This document shows, in pieces, positions 50,601 to 58,139 of a stretch of 64,000 nucleotides of DNA. Every line of letters begins with the position of its first letter. Position 1 is the stretch's first letter. The notes under the pieces are model-generated. The model saw only the letters and a list, made by a program, of their open reading frames with translations, ran no database searches and was not told the DNA's origin. The DNA is from Distichodus sexfasciatus (lineage: Eukaryota > Chordata > Actinopteri > Characiformes > Distichodontidae): positions 122,401-186,400 of the forward strand of contig JAVGVS010000159.1 of assembly GCA_032718565.1 (NCBI GenBank), given 5' to 3'. The position numbers and the translations under genes were made by a program.

Positions 50601-53600
50601 GAGTCCTCCATCACCCAGGAGTCCTCGGACACCACCCTATCCATCACCTCCCCCGAGACGTCCGTCCCCAAAACGCCCACCGCCGAGACCCCCGTCCAGC
50701 CGCTCCCACTCCCGGCCCCGGCCCCGCTCCTCACCACCCCACCCAAACTTGCCTCCACCTCTGGCCTGCAGTCGAGCGGACCCCCCAGCGAGGGTAAGCG
50801 GCGCCCGGAGCCCCCGGTTCAGCCGGAGCTGCTGGAGGTGCCGCGATGTCTGCCTGCAGGACGGGTGGAGCAGAGGAGGACGCTGGTGGACGTGTGTGTG
50901 AGGGGCTTGTTTCTGTGCCTCAGCCGATTCCCACAGCACTACAAGAGCCTGTACAGGTTGGCACACCTCTACGCCTACAGCAAGACACACAAGGTGAGAT
51001 GGATGCGCGCGCACACACACACACACACACACATGCAGTGACACACAAGCTTGTAGCAAATGGCCCACCTCTAAAATTACACCAACGTACGTACAGAGAC
51101 AAGACCTGAAATGATAAACACACAATTAAACGGTAAGTTGTTTTTATTTTTTTTCTATCCGGACCCCCAGTCCTCCATCCCATCACCTCCCTACGAAATA
51201 CGCCTCGGCCTTTATCCAGCTGGCAGAAATTTCACCATACCCATGTCTTGTGGCTAGGCAGCATGAGGTCGTGGGCGTTGAAATCTGCTCCCTCCCTCAC
51301 TGCCAGCCTGGGCGCAGCGTGGCAATCGCCATGCCGACCTCCTTCCTCCTCCTCCTCCTCTCGCTGGATCGCAGGGGCGCTCTGGCCTCGCTCCACCTGT
51401 CAGGAAGTAGGGTGTGGGCAGCAGGACGCGGAGACTCCCTTTTCAAAGAGGCTGATTGTTCTGAGATAACCCCCAGAAGTAGGGGACGGAGCCGGGGCTT
51501 CCCCCTTCGCCCTCGCTTTTGCCTTCTGCGGTTAGCTAATGGAACGCTCAGGGTTTCGCTTTTCGTGTCGGGCCGTGACCGTCGGCTTTCGTCTGTCCTC
51601 GGCGCATAGGGGCTTTTCTGTTAAAGGCTGACGTTGGCGTTTTCTGCGGAAGTCGATAGAGGACACGTGTGGACGGTGTTTTTTTTCTCATCGTTATCTT
51701 GAGATAACGACTTGTTTTTCCTCGTGGTTTCAGCATAACGAAAGTAGTTTTCTTGAGATGGCAGGCGACCTTAATGTTGGAAATGTCTTGCGGCCGTCCA
51801 CGATCGCTGTCGAATCAGATAAGTTCAGCTGTGGTAATGATGTATCGTCAAGATGAGTGTCTAGTGGTTAGGATGCACGAAGAGGGAGAGGGAGAGAGTG
51901 TGTGTGTAACAGAGAGAGAGCGAGATGTGATTATTAGAGTATCTGTGGCTGCTGGGCGAGTGAGACGAGAGCAGAGAGATAATTGCCGAACAGCCTGTAA
52001 TCAGCCTCGCCACTGGGAGAACGCGTACGATTATAACACCACCGCCAGATTCTGACAGGCCAAACTGTGTGTGTAAAAGTGTGTAGGGGGCAGGCATGTT
52101 TTCAGGTAGTTACGAGAACCTGGTCATGTAGTAGAGTAGTGTGTGTGTCTGTAAGAGTGTGTGTGTTTGTGTGTGAACCTTCTTGCTGCATGTGCAAGTT
52201 TAGGGACATTATACAGTATAGCTAAGTGTGTGTGTGTGTATGCAGAGTGTATGAGTGTGCGTCTCTGAGAGTGTGGCAGTGTGAGAGTGTGTGTGTCTGT
52301 GTGGATGGATTTATGCACTGGTGTGTGTGTGCAACTGCAAGTGTTGAGTGTGTTAGTCAGCATTTGAGTCTGTGAGTGTCCGTGTGAGACACACACACAC
52401 ACACACACAAAGAATTTTCAAGCTGTGTTGTGACCCTCCAGCTACCCTAAAGTCAGTTAATGTCACCCTCCGGTAAAAGTGAGGCCCAACACACACACAC
52501 ACACACACATACACACACACCGGTTGGCGGGGCATGACTAAATGTGCCTGTTGGTGTTCATGGCAGATTTGTCGTTCCGTGCGACTGCTGCACGCGATCA
52601 CAAAAAGAAACACTTTTCTCCTCCAAATCCCATTAGCCGCGCAACGCTGGAGCCGTTTAAGGGCCGCGTCTGTTTCCACTAATAAGACACTGGAAAGTTC
52701 ACAACGCTGGCGCCAGTGTTGAGGAAGCTCCTTTTCACACGCCAGCTTCTCAAGCTATGAGCTACTTAGAGAGCAAAATATCTATCTTTTGTAACGACAA
52801 CGGGCAGTTGTTGGCGTAACGGTAAGGTGTTCGCCCCGTGAACCGAAGGTCGCAGGTTCGAATCCAGGGCCGGTAAAGTTACCACTGAGGTACTCATGAG
52901 TAAGGTACCGTCCCCAAGCACTGCTCCCCGGGCACTCGTTAGCTGCCCACCACTGCTCCTTCACGGATGGGAAAAACGCAGAGGCCACGTTTCGTTGTGG
53001 TGCACTGTGTGCTGTGTTCACAAAGACAAATAATCACTCACTTTCATTGCAGTTTGTACAAGTGGTGGTCATAACGTCAGTTTTCTAACTTTAAACACAA
53101 CTCCAAATCAATATCATGATTAACTAAAACTCTCACCTCAGTGACCTTACAGCGGTCGATTAATCACGTTCTAAAAGAAAATAGAGAAATAAGTTTTGAA
53201 ACAGAAAATCTCTTCATAATAATCGATATATCATCATCATTCGATTCTGAAATTCTCAAATATCGTAATCGGTATCAGTCTGTAGAATCCTGTATCGGTC
53301 GGACTGATGTTGCAGCTCGACACCGTAAACTGAGAGCTCAGAGAAAGGTGGGAATCTCCCCGATTACTCTGTCGGAAGTGAACACACAGCACATCTTCTG
53401 ATGGACTCACTGAACAAGAACACACAAACCCACACCCACACACCCACACACACACTCTCAAACATACACACACACACAAACAGACACAGGGTTTGAACAG
53501 AAGCTGACACCAAAGCTGAGCACAGTGAGCAGGAAGTGAGTGAGTGAGTGTTCTGAGGAAAACCGCAAGCAAGACAAGCTCACGGCATGCAATCACACAC

Positions 53601-54120
53601 TCGTACATTCTGCACACACACACTCACACACATGCAACACACACTCGTACATTCTGCACACACACACACACACACACACATGCAACACACACTCAACATG
53701 CATACTTAAACACACACACACACACACTCATGTGAATTGACACACACACACACAGATGACCACCTACACACATAATCAAAGATACGCATGCACACATTTA
53801 TACTCACACACACACTTGCGCAAACACACCCATTTACACACACTCATGCTCACACACACACACCCACACGAGTACACACTTACACGCACATTTACACACA
53901 CACACACACACACACAATCAGGTTTACACGTGTGTTAACATGCAGCACACTCACACACACATACCCACACACAACACACATCTGAATATATTTCTTGTCT
54001 CCACAGAACCTGCAGTGGGCAAGGGATGTGTTGCTAGGGAGCAGTGTCCCATGGCAACAGCTGAAGCACATGCCGGCACAAGGACTTTTCTGCGAGAGGA
54101 ACAAGACCAATTTGTTTAAT
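25436..54120 (+). CDS. cabin1: cabin1, calcineurin-binding protein cabin-1 (3' part not in window)
   Basis: Cabin1 is a large nuclear scaffold that inhibits calcineurin, represses MEF2 and serves the HIRA/UBN1/ASF1A histone H3.3 chaperone complex. Clean exons: 25436-25438 (ATG only; exon from 25399), 25542-25637, 26987-27100, 27178-27312, 27395-27575, 27767-27896, 28011-28160, 28299-28771, 28870-29041, 29156-29295, 29413-29630, 29717-29789, 29962-30149, 30334-30471, 30566-30646, 30815-30931, 31227-31469, 31589-31742, 34774-34886, 35006-35158, then 50278-50454, 50548-50993, 54007-54120. All phases join. TPR motifs lie at residues 35-150 (EAEAFALYHKALDLQKHDK, VNVWYKLGQVALKRVKISLA). The basic block [20 protein letters not shown] precedes VDFQELLFKLLPSR. 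Exon 28299-28771 has a Ser/Thr/Ala-rich insert. The last exon ends LFCERNKTNLFN; the family continues for several hundred residues not found downstream. Exons between 38710 and 43114 are listed separately. Confidence 0.93.
25652..25776 (-). repeat. tRNA-derived SINE, family 2, in cabin1 intron 3
   Basis: Read on the minus strand it starts GGTGGCGGTCTAGTGATTAG, carries GTTTGAATCCTACC as a B-box relic, then AGCAAGACCCTTAACCCC and TGCTAAATGCCA. It is the same family as 7690-7858. Confidence 0.75.
26095..26768. mobile_element. non-autonomous hAT-like element with perfect 8-bp target duplication
   Basis: The ends are TAGGGCTGCAACTAACGA and TCGTTGCACCCCTA. GTGTGTAT is directly repeated on both sides (26087-26094 and 26769-26776). 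The subterminal region repeats AGTCGACTAGTC and GATTAGTCGACTAATC. The 674-bp element has no transposase, so it would depend on one in trans. It sits in cabin1 intron 3. Confidence 0.88.
26800..26920 (+). repeat. tRNA-derived SINE fragment, family 3
   Basis: TGGTAGCATAGTGGCTACCG, TTTCAAGTCCCGGACCAGTA and AAAGGTACCACTGAGGTACT are the family 3 head and body. It lies next to the hAT-like element and about 65 bp before the acceptor of cabin1 exon 4. Confidence 0.65.
30472..30565 (+). promoter_or_regulatory. cabin1 intron 15 with paired CA and GT repeats
   Basis: This 94-nt intron has a CA tract at 30491-30517, about 20 nt from the donor, and a GT tract at 30544-30558 just before GGCTTTAG. In RNA the two are complementary and can form a stem that brings the splice sites together. 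The acceptor lacks a normal long pyrimidine tract. Confidence 0.6.
30994..31226. mobile_element. possible GGGCTGG element filling cabin1 intron 17
   Basis: The left end TAGGGCTGGACGATACGACC is clear. The right side, GGTCATATCTCCCGTCCCCC, is a degenerate inverted copy that runs straight into the CAG acceptor of exon 18. If correct, the element's terminus supplies the polypyrimidine tract. No target duplication is seen. Confidence 0.3.
31480..31545 (+). repeat. SINE family 3 fragment
   Basis: TCCTTCACGGATGGGTCAAA followed by GCAGAGGCGACGTTTCG matches the 3' third of the family 3 consensus. It lies just inside the donor side of cabin1 intron 18. Confidence 0.5.
32726..33437. mobile_element. inverted-terminal element, TAGGGCCCTATGA type
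   Basis: It starts TAGGGCCCTATGACATCCG and ends CGTATGGCCCTA, with an 8-bp flank AGAAAAAA / AGAAAACA (7 of 8 matching). The interior repeats ATTCCGTGTTTCACGTTTT-like words near both ends. It is a 712-bp hAT-like non-autonomous element in cabin1 intron 19. Confidence 0.7.
34056..34490. mobile_element. inverted-terminal element, CAGTCCCTCCAGG type
   Basis: The left end CAGTCCCTCCAGGGTTTCG and right end CGAAATCCTGGAGGACAG are imperfect inverted repeats. The interior carries inverted TTGCTGTGTTTTTAGGCG / GCGTTAATAGCTGCGACTGC. Elements with this terminus are common in teleosts. It is non-coding. Confidence 0.65.
35159..35385 (+). repeat. CA-rich tract with a tandem copy of the exon 21 tail
   Basis: The 3' end of cabin1 exon 21 plus its donor (35112-35160, SKKSKPRYLEEHSAPQ) reappears about 94 bp downstream at 35209-35254 as SKKSKPYLEGHSAPW followed by GGGTACAC, embedded in CA repeats. 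The second copy keeps a GT where the donor was but has TGG instead of CAG before it. Confidence 0.75.
35385..35590 (-). repeat. dispersed retroposon fragment
   Basis: AGGCAAGGCAAGTTTATTTA followed by TAGAGCACATTATCATACAC and TTCAATGTGCTTTACGGAAA is a widespread fish repeat, the reverse complement of a LINE-like tail. It directly adjoins the hAT-like element at 35599. Confidence 0.6.
35599..36399 (+). mobile_element. full-length non-autonomous hAT-like element
   Basis: The 801-bp element starts TAGAGCTGAAACGATTATT and ends AGTCGTTTGTTGCAGCCCTA. The 8-bp flanks are TTTAAAAT and CTTAAAAT (7 of 8). Both ends have subterminal TCGAATAA / ATTACTCGAT motifs. Its left 330 bp match 1-326 in inverse orientation. 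It lies in cabin1 intron 21. Confidence 0.8.
37230..38510. repeat. T/G-rich, C-poor minisatellite in cabin1 intron 21
   Basis: About 1.3 kb built from GTTATTGTTGTTTTAGTAAC and TGTTGTGGTTGTTACTGTTG words in a higher-order unit of roughly 50-60 bp. The plus strand has almost no C. The 235-codon Cys/Tyr-rich frame and its Val-rich partners across it are translations of the repeat, not genes. Confidence 0.85.
38579..38702. repeat. (CT)n tract at a cabin1 acceptor
   Basis: CT repeats, with a pure run at about 38663-38702, form the polypyrimidine tract of exon 22 (acceptor GGGTCAG at 38709). Confidence 0.85.
38710..42117 (+). CDS. cabin1: cabin1 exons 22-27, coding but with several frame-breaking indels
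   Basis: Exons 38710-38906, 39142-39279, 40481-40742, 41011-41175, 41717-41809 and 41920-about 42117 are in the right order and keep splice sites. They encode recognisable family peptides, but in shifting frames: FMFDYFKPK, then +1 frame [20 protein letters not shown], then back to VSAYMSGAP; ELYYLLA, then KFYMHDIC in another frame; SNLCLWIEYGTM, then ALHSFASRQLKQW and ELPPELAKQ. Exon 40481-40742 needs about eight one-base corrections. Codons between the breaks stay conserved and match the expected spacing. This looks more like uncorrected read errors than neutral decay. The last exon reaches an in-frame TAA at 42115-42117 with no good donor before it; one missing G near 42098 would create GTACGA. 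Actual pseudogenisation is the alternative. Confidence 0.72.
39326..40160. repeat. long pyrimidine (TTTC/TC)n microsatellite, cabin1 intron 23
   Basis: More than 800 bp of nearly pure C/T on the plus strand (CTTTCTTTCTTT, CTCTCTCT) preceded by (CA)n at 39326-39350. The 370- and 246-codon frames here have Ser/Phe/Leu-only composition and are artefacts. Mirror-symmetric segments could form triplex DNA. Confidence 0.9.
41343..41657. repeat. (CT)n-rich tract, cabin1 intron 25
   Basis: A pyrimidine-rich microsatellite with a pure (CT) run at about 41601-41649, ending 60 bp before the acceptor of exon 26. Confidence 0.9.
42130..42825. repeat. GTTT-rich minisatellite, cabin1 intron 27
   Basis: Units such as GTGTGTTTTTGTTGATCTGT, TGGTGTGTTTGTTTGCTTCT and TTGTGAGTGTGTTTTTGTTT recur for about 700 bp. 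The long Cys/Val/Phe frames on plus and Thr/Lys/Asn frames on minus are repeat translations. Confidence 0.85.
42854..43114 (+). CDS. cabin1: cabin1 exon 28 (Ser- and Gln-rich linker)
   Basis: The acceptor is TTTCCACAG at 42853 and the donor is GTACAG at 43115. From 42925 an open frame reads DSGSKSVHSSNRP, continues Ser-rich, and ends YDHGRQSVKRQQHQ then a Gln-rich run and QQD. It finishes one base into a codon and joins 50278 in phase. It occupies the place of the human region DHDYVKCKK to QDST. The first 70 nt do not stay in this frame, so they hold an indel or a separate small exon. Confidence 0.6.
43115..45534. other. cabin1 intron 28, first part
   Basis: 43120-43330 is C/CT-rich, with a TCGCCGAGCCCTA terminus of a GGGCTGG element near 43361-43373. 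43800-44760 is strongly AT-rich (ATATTTAAATAATA). I see no exon. Confidence 0.5.
45535..46994. mobile_element. possible larger inverted-terminal element containing a nested one
   Basis: The left end TAGAGCTGGGAACATTGACA and right end AGCGATTCCCAGCGCTA are partial inverted repeats, with ATTAAC motifs just inside both. Flanks AGGAAAAT and ATAGAACC do not match, so the outer boundary is provisional. Confidence 0.35.
46143..46767. mobile_element. element with perfect 32-bp terminal inverted repeats
   Basis: 46143-46174 (CTCTGCACGGCAAAACCAGT...) is an exact reverse complement of 46736-46767. The interior (about 560 bp) has no long frame. The flanking bases (GTGTGT / TCACAT) leave the precise end and target duplication uncertain. 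The superfamily is unknown to me. Confidence 0.8.
47200..47300. repeat. CCT-rich simple repeat
   Basis: A (CCT)n-like pyrimidine tract. The Pro-rich plus frame and Gly-rich minus frame are translations of it; I see no splice or homology support for an exon. Confidence 0.7.
48351..48381 (+). other. candidate cabin1 micro-exon
   Basis: A CTCTGCAG acceptor is followed by 31 nt and GTCAGC. One frame reads LFPNDHDYC, recalling PIDHDY of human cabin1, but that frame does not fit the flanking exon phases. The frame that fits reads LSSPTTTITA. It may be a cassette exon or chance. Confidence 0.2.
49105..49136. repeat. (AAAT)n microsatellite
   Basis: About seven AAAT units in cabin1 intron 28. Confidence 0.85.
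49470..49770. repeat. 43-bp minisatellite
   Basis: About six to seven copies of a unit reading GTTAAAACTGTCATTCCCTA followed by TTTTTCCACAAGGGGGTGTTACT. The internal copies differ at only a few positions. It is in cabin1 intron 28, about 500 bp before exon 29. Confidence 0.9.
52805..53045 (+). repeat. tRNA-derived SINE, family 3, good copy
   Basis: The polymerase III A box TGGCGTAACGG is at 52812-52822 and the B box GGTTCGAATCC at 52855-52865, in a tRNA-like head. The body follows: ACCACTGAGGTACTCATGAG, GTACCGTCCCCAAGCACTGC, TTGTGGTGCACTGTGTGCTG. The tail is CAAATAATCACTCACTTT. Promoter boxes are intact, so this copy could once have been transcribed. Confidence 0.85.
53420..53990. repeat. 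CA-rich microsatellite field
   Basis: Interrupted CACACA tracts with CATGCA, CTCATG and GTACATTCTG islands that recur as local duplications (for example CACACTCGTACATTCTGCAC at 53600 and 53642). The His/Thr-rich frames are artefacts. Confidence 0.9.
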
Positions 54121-55290
54121 GTAAGTCTCACACACACACGCACGCGCACACACACACACACACACCCCATCAGGATGCAGCAAGTTTGTTCAGCAAAGTT
54201 TGAGCGTCGCTAGCATCACGCTGTCAGTGAGGAGTAGGGCGCCTGTGCATGCTAACTGCTAATGCCGGTGATGTGTATGACAACAGGAAGTCTACACACA
54301 AGCTAAGAGGAAGTGATGTCATTAGTTTGAAGCCTGACCGATACGTCAGTGTGACGGTATTACCAACCGATATGAGCTCACTGCAGATAGCGGCTGGCAT
54401 ATCACCATTACAGAACTGCTCATGAGTGTGTGTGCGCCAGCTGTTTTCCTGTCTTTCTCGCTTTGTGTGTGTGTGTGTGTGTGTGTGACAGGGTGGGTTC
54501 TGGTGATGAGCACAAGTCTGATTTATCTACTTATGACTTATAGTGCAGTAAAATCCCATACCCCACACACACACACACACACACACAGATTAATGAATCT
54601 CTCTTCCCTTTTGAAAAACTGGCTGGATTTACCGACCTCACCCCAGGCCTTGATGCTGACAGATGGCACTGCTCTGTTTTTTCCCTCTGTGTGTGTGTGT
54701 GTGTGATTGTGAGTGTGTGTGTGTCTGTGATGGAGAGGGAGAGAGAGAGAGTGTGGATGGCTTTTTACACTTGGTCACAAGCCCAGCTCAAACGAGGACA
54801 TCACCCTTTACACTTCCATCCTAATCTGTGTGTGTGTGTGTGTGTGTGTGTGTACGTACATGTGTGTGTAAACACACCCTCACTTGCATGCATGAGCCCT
54901 CCATCGGTAGCCCGCTGCCCGCTGTGTCCACCTGTCCGTAGCCAGGACCTTCCCCCACCTGTGCCAGTGGAGCGAGACTCGGAAAAACCGGAGAGAAGCT
55001 GTTTAAAGGGGAAGAACACTCCCTAATTAGTTTAATGGTCTTCCTCCATGAAAACGCAGTGGCACGGTTGGGCACACGGGGCAATGAGTATGGCATCGAT
55101 GCCATGCATGTTTAAAGCTCAGTTCCTTCCAGAAACGACAGGCTTCTACAGAAGAGAGGGAGGAAGTGGGTTTGATGCTGATTAAGCCGTCAGTCTCACA
55201 CACCCCCAGACTTGTATTGCTGTTTTAGTGAGTCCCCTAATGACTAGATGTACACAGTAGGGGAGAGTGGGGACACGTTTGCATTGCCCT
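54121..55290. other. cabin1 intron 31, first part
   Basis: Begins GTAAGT then CA repeats; further CA/GT tracts at 54466-54488, 54563-54587 and 54823-54852. I looked for the next family exon (GIWRIPVDE-like, PGSFASHMNRS-like) in all frames to the window end and did not find it. Confidence 0.55.
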
Positions 55291-55299
55291 CACGTTTTG

Positions 55300-55585
55300 G
55301 AGAGAGTGTTTAGCGCTGTCGCCTCGCTGCAAGGGGGTCCTAGGTTCGATCACCGGGTCGGCAGTGGGGTCTTTCTGTGTGGCTTGCGTGATCTCCCCGT
55401 GCTTTTCGCGTGGGTTTTCTCCGGGTCCGCTGCTTTTCTTCCACTGTCCAAAAAGCATGCATTGTAGGTTAATTGGCGACTCTAAACTGGACCCACAAGG
55501 TGTGAATAACCCATAATTCCCGGGATAGGCTCCGGTCCTTGCGATTGCGGTAGGGATTAAGCGTTCCAGATAATTAATGAATATA
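55300..55585 (+). repeat. tRNA-derived SINE-like repeat, family 1
   Basis: GTGTTTAGCGCTGTCGCCTC, TTCTGTGTGGCTTGCGTGAT, GCGTGGGTTTTCTCCGGGTC, GGTTAATTGGCGACTCTAAA and the tail GGGATTAAGCGTTCCAGATA match the family 1 copies at 624 and 62239. The head is diverged. Confidence 0.75.
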
Positions 55586-55586
55586 G

Positions 55587-55785
55587 GCGGTTAGTAGTTC
55601 AACAGTTAGGGAGTTGGATCCCCGCGCTCAGATAGTCGCCGGTTCAAGTCCCAGACCGGTAAAGGTACCACTGAGGTAGTCAGGAGCAAGCTACTGTCCC
55701 CGGGCATACCGTCCCCCTAAATGCTGCCAAAATAGCTGCTCGCTGCTCCTTACTTTGACGAATAGGTCAAATACAGAGGTCACGT
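55587..55785 (+). repeat. tRNA-derived SINE, family 3
   Basis: AGTAGTTCAACAGTTAGGGA, then GGTTCAAGTCCCAGACCGGT, AAAGGTACCACTGAGGTAGT and CAAATACAGAGGTCACGTT. It starts at once after the family 1 copy and abuts the split family 2 SINE. Confidence 0.75.
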
Positions 55786-57010
55786 TCTTGCTCAGGGACC
55801 CAATGATGCTAGTGCTGGGGGTGGGATTCGAACCCACGACCTAGAGCTGGGCGATATGAACAAAAACATTATCACGATATTTTTTGTCATATTGATCGAT
55901 TTCGATAATTATCACGATATATTGTCATATTGTGGTTTTTTTATGTTTGGTTTTTTTGGATTCTTATACAGACTGAATGAACAAGTTAAAATAATCAAAC
56001 AATATTAAACAAATAATTTTCAACAAATTTCTGCTTGAAGAGCCCTGAGAACTGGGGGGGAAAAAATTGCCGCTGCCAAAGAACAGCTAAAGAGAGCTGT
56101 CAACACCTCACTTCCAGAGCGCTTTCTCGGTGCTTGTTGTTGCTAAGTTACGAAAAGCGTCATCTGGTACTTTCACGTTCGTATTTTATTAGTTTTTTTC
56201 CCAGCCGGCATTCGTTGTCAAAGCGTCCGCCGTAACTATAAAGCGCTGCATTTTCATCGCCTTTTTTCACTCACCGCGGCATCTTTTCTAACGGCCGCGA
56301 CATACTCGACGCTACGTGACGGGTGCGCTCGCGCTTAATCTTGAGGACTCCAACAGGTGGCAGTGTACACCGTAAAAGCATCCCGTCTGCCGTTAAGTGA
56401 CAGAAGAAGAGGAAGAAGTAGAAAGCGGCAGTGAGAGAAAACATTTCGCTGTGAAATGAGGAAGATAAAAAATTATTTGCATTCGGATGTCGCAAAGGTG
56501 CAAAAAAAAACGGCGAAACCGTTCAGCCGTGTTGATAGTAAACAACGATGCTGACGTCACGTGGCAAAACTTTAACATACAGCCGCCCCAATTTTTCAAG
56601 AGGTACTGCAACTCTCATAAATTTATGACGACATGCTCAGCGGATGCGTCAAGAGAACGCTGAGAACGCGTGCCAGCCATGATGCGCGTGCATAAGCGCT
56701 CTGAACGTTAAGTATATCTCGGCACGCGACCACTAATGTTTACCGCGCGGCTTTTTCGTGTGTTATGGGCAAATTTGCATCATTGGGCGCGATTGGCTGT
56801 TGTGCTGGCGTTATGCCAAGCTACGTGATTGGCCAAAGATACTGTCTGTCTCAACGCGCTGTCGCATAGTGGACAAACAAGTGTGATCGAATTTTATAGC
56901 TTAGTTTATCATCGTTATCGTCATCACATTTTTCTCGGAACAAATATCGAGATCGTTTTATCACCCAGCACTACCACGACCCCTTGGTTTAGAGGTGAGT
57001 ATCAGACAAT
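55786..57010 (-). repeat. tRNA-derived SINE, family 2, split by a hAT-like element
   Basis: On the minus strand the 5' half (57010-56974) holds ATACTCACCTCTAAACCAAG and the 3' half (55841-55786) holds GGTCGTGGGTTCGAATCCCA and GGGTCCCTGAGCAAG. Together they match 7690-7858. The break falls exactly at the hAT-like element with its duplicated CCACGACC. Confidence 0.75.
55842..56973. mobile_element. hAT-like non-autonomous element with perfect 8-bp target duplication
   Basis: The ends are TAGAGCTGGGCGATATGAAC and GTTTTATCACCCAGCACTA, with CCACGACC repeated at 55834-55841 and 56974-56981. The 1132-bp interior is non-coding, with AATTATCACGATATATTGTC motifs at the left and a CpG-rich middle (56200-56800). 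Confidence 0.88.
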
Positions 57011-57115
57011 CCCAGAATTCCCTGCAGTTTAGGGAACAATCAGCAATGTCCTCACAAGGACCTGCCTAATCGCACGCTCTTTTCTACGCTTTTCTGTAAA
57101 GGAATTTTTTTGAAG

Positions 57116-57117
<2 letters not shown>

Positions 57118-57159
<42 letters not shown>
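57118..57159. repeat. (CA)n microsatellite
   Basis: About 21 pure CA units, the longest pure run in the window. Confidence 0.95.
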
Positions 57160-57161
<2 letters not shown>

Positions 57162-58139
57162 TATTTGTGTACTCCAGTGGGGTGTACTGTGTGAACGATA
57201 TGGGTCAGGCTGTTCTAGTTTGCTTCGGGCTCTATCATCGCTCGAACTGAATCTCTATCTCGCTCTCACCAACACACACACATTCTCACCCTCGCGCTGG
57301 TGCATATGTGCTTACATATGCCCCCTCCCACACACACCCACGTTACGAGGACCACTCGCTTCTCTCCCTGGCACCGGCGCCGTGCTGGACCCCACCACGG
57401 CCGCCTGGTTCGTCCCAGACGCTTCCCTTCTCCTCCTCCCCCGGAAATTATTTCAGAAGGATGAGACGTCGTCGTCGTCGTTGTCGTGCCGGACGCGGAC
57501 CTAAAACATTGCTTTGGTCAAACCAGAAAATACGTAAAGAACTTAATTCGTCTTCACCATCATTAAGAAACGTACCCCCCGAAAAATTCTTACCTGTCTT
57601 CGCCGCATGTTACATCATCTCGGAGCCTTATATAAACTCCCGTTTCTTCCCTAACAAGCTCCAAACCCTTTGAAGAATCAAGGCATCTTCATATAGCTGA
57701 GTTATGAATATGTTCTTATGGCTGATCAGATAAAACAGCAGGTTTTAAAGGTGAAGTCTCTCCACAGGGACCTGTAGATCGTTCAGATCTTTCACCTTTG
57801 ACCTTCTGTGTTCACTTCCTAACCAGGCTAGAAATGGGAGTTTGTTTGTTTATGGGTGAGTTTCTCTGACTGATAAATAGAGACGACCCTCAACGACGAC
57901 TGTGAAAGTAATCTGTGTATGGAACATATAGGATAAATCGGAATGAATTCTTTCAGTAATTGTAAAGACGTCGCATAAATATGATTTGAACTGTAAAATT
58001 AATGGCAGTCACCCGAACGTTATGGCTGTAATTAGAGCCGACCGAGACAGGATTTTAAGAGCGATACTGATTTCAATACTTGTTTAGAAACCAAAATATT
58101 TTTTCAAATTTTGACCAGGACTAAGTTTTAATAAATGAG

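Larger units (their letters stand above)
51010..54006. other. cabin1 intron 30
   Basis: CA repeats begin 17 bp after the donor and recur at 52388-52408 and 52489-52520. 51130-52050 has no recognisable exon. One SINE (52805-53045) and a 0.6-kb CA field (53420-53990) complete it. Confidence 0.6.

Noticed and set aside
52805..52880. tRNA gene
   Set aside because: A and B boxes are present, but the sequence continues into a shared 240-bp body found at several other sites, so it is the head of a SINE.
57220..57673. Frames with ARG/SER-rich C-termini after the (CA)n tract
   Set aside because: No splice context or recognisable peptide; considered and rejected as the missing cabin1 exon.
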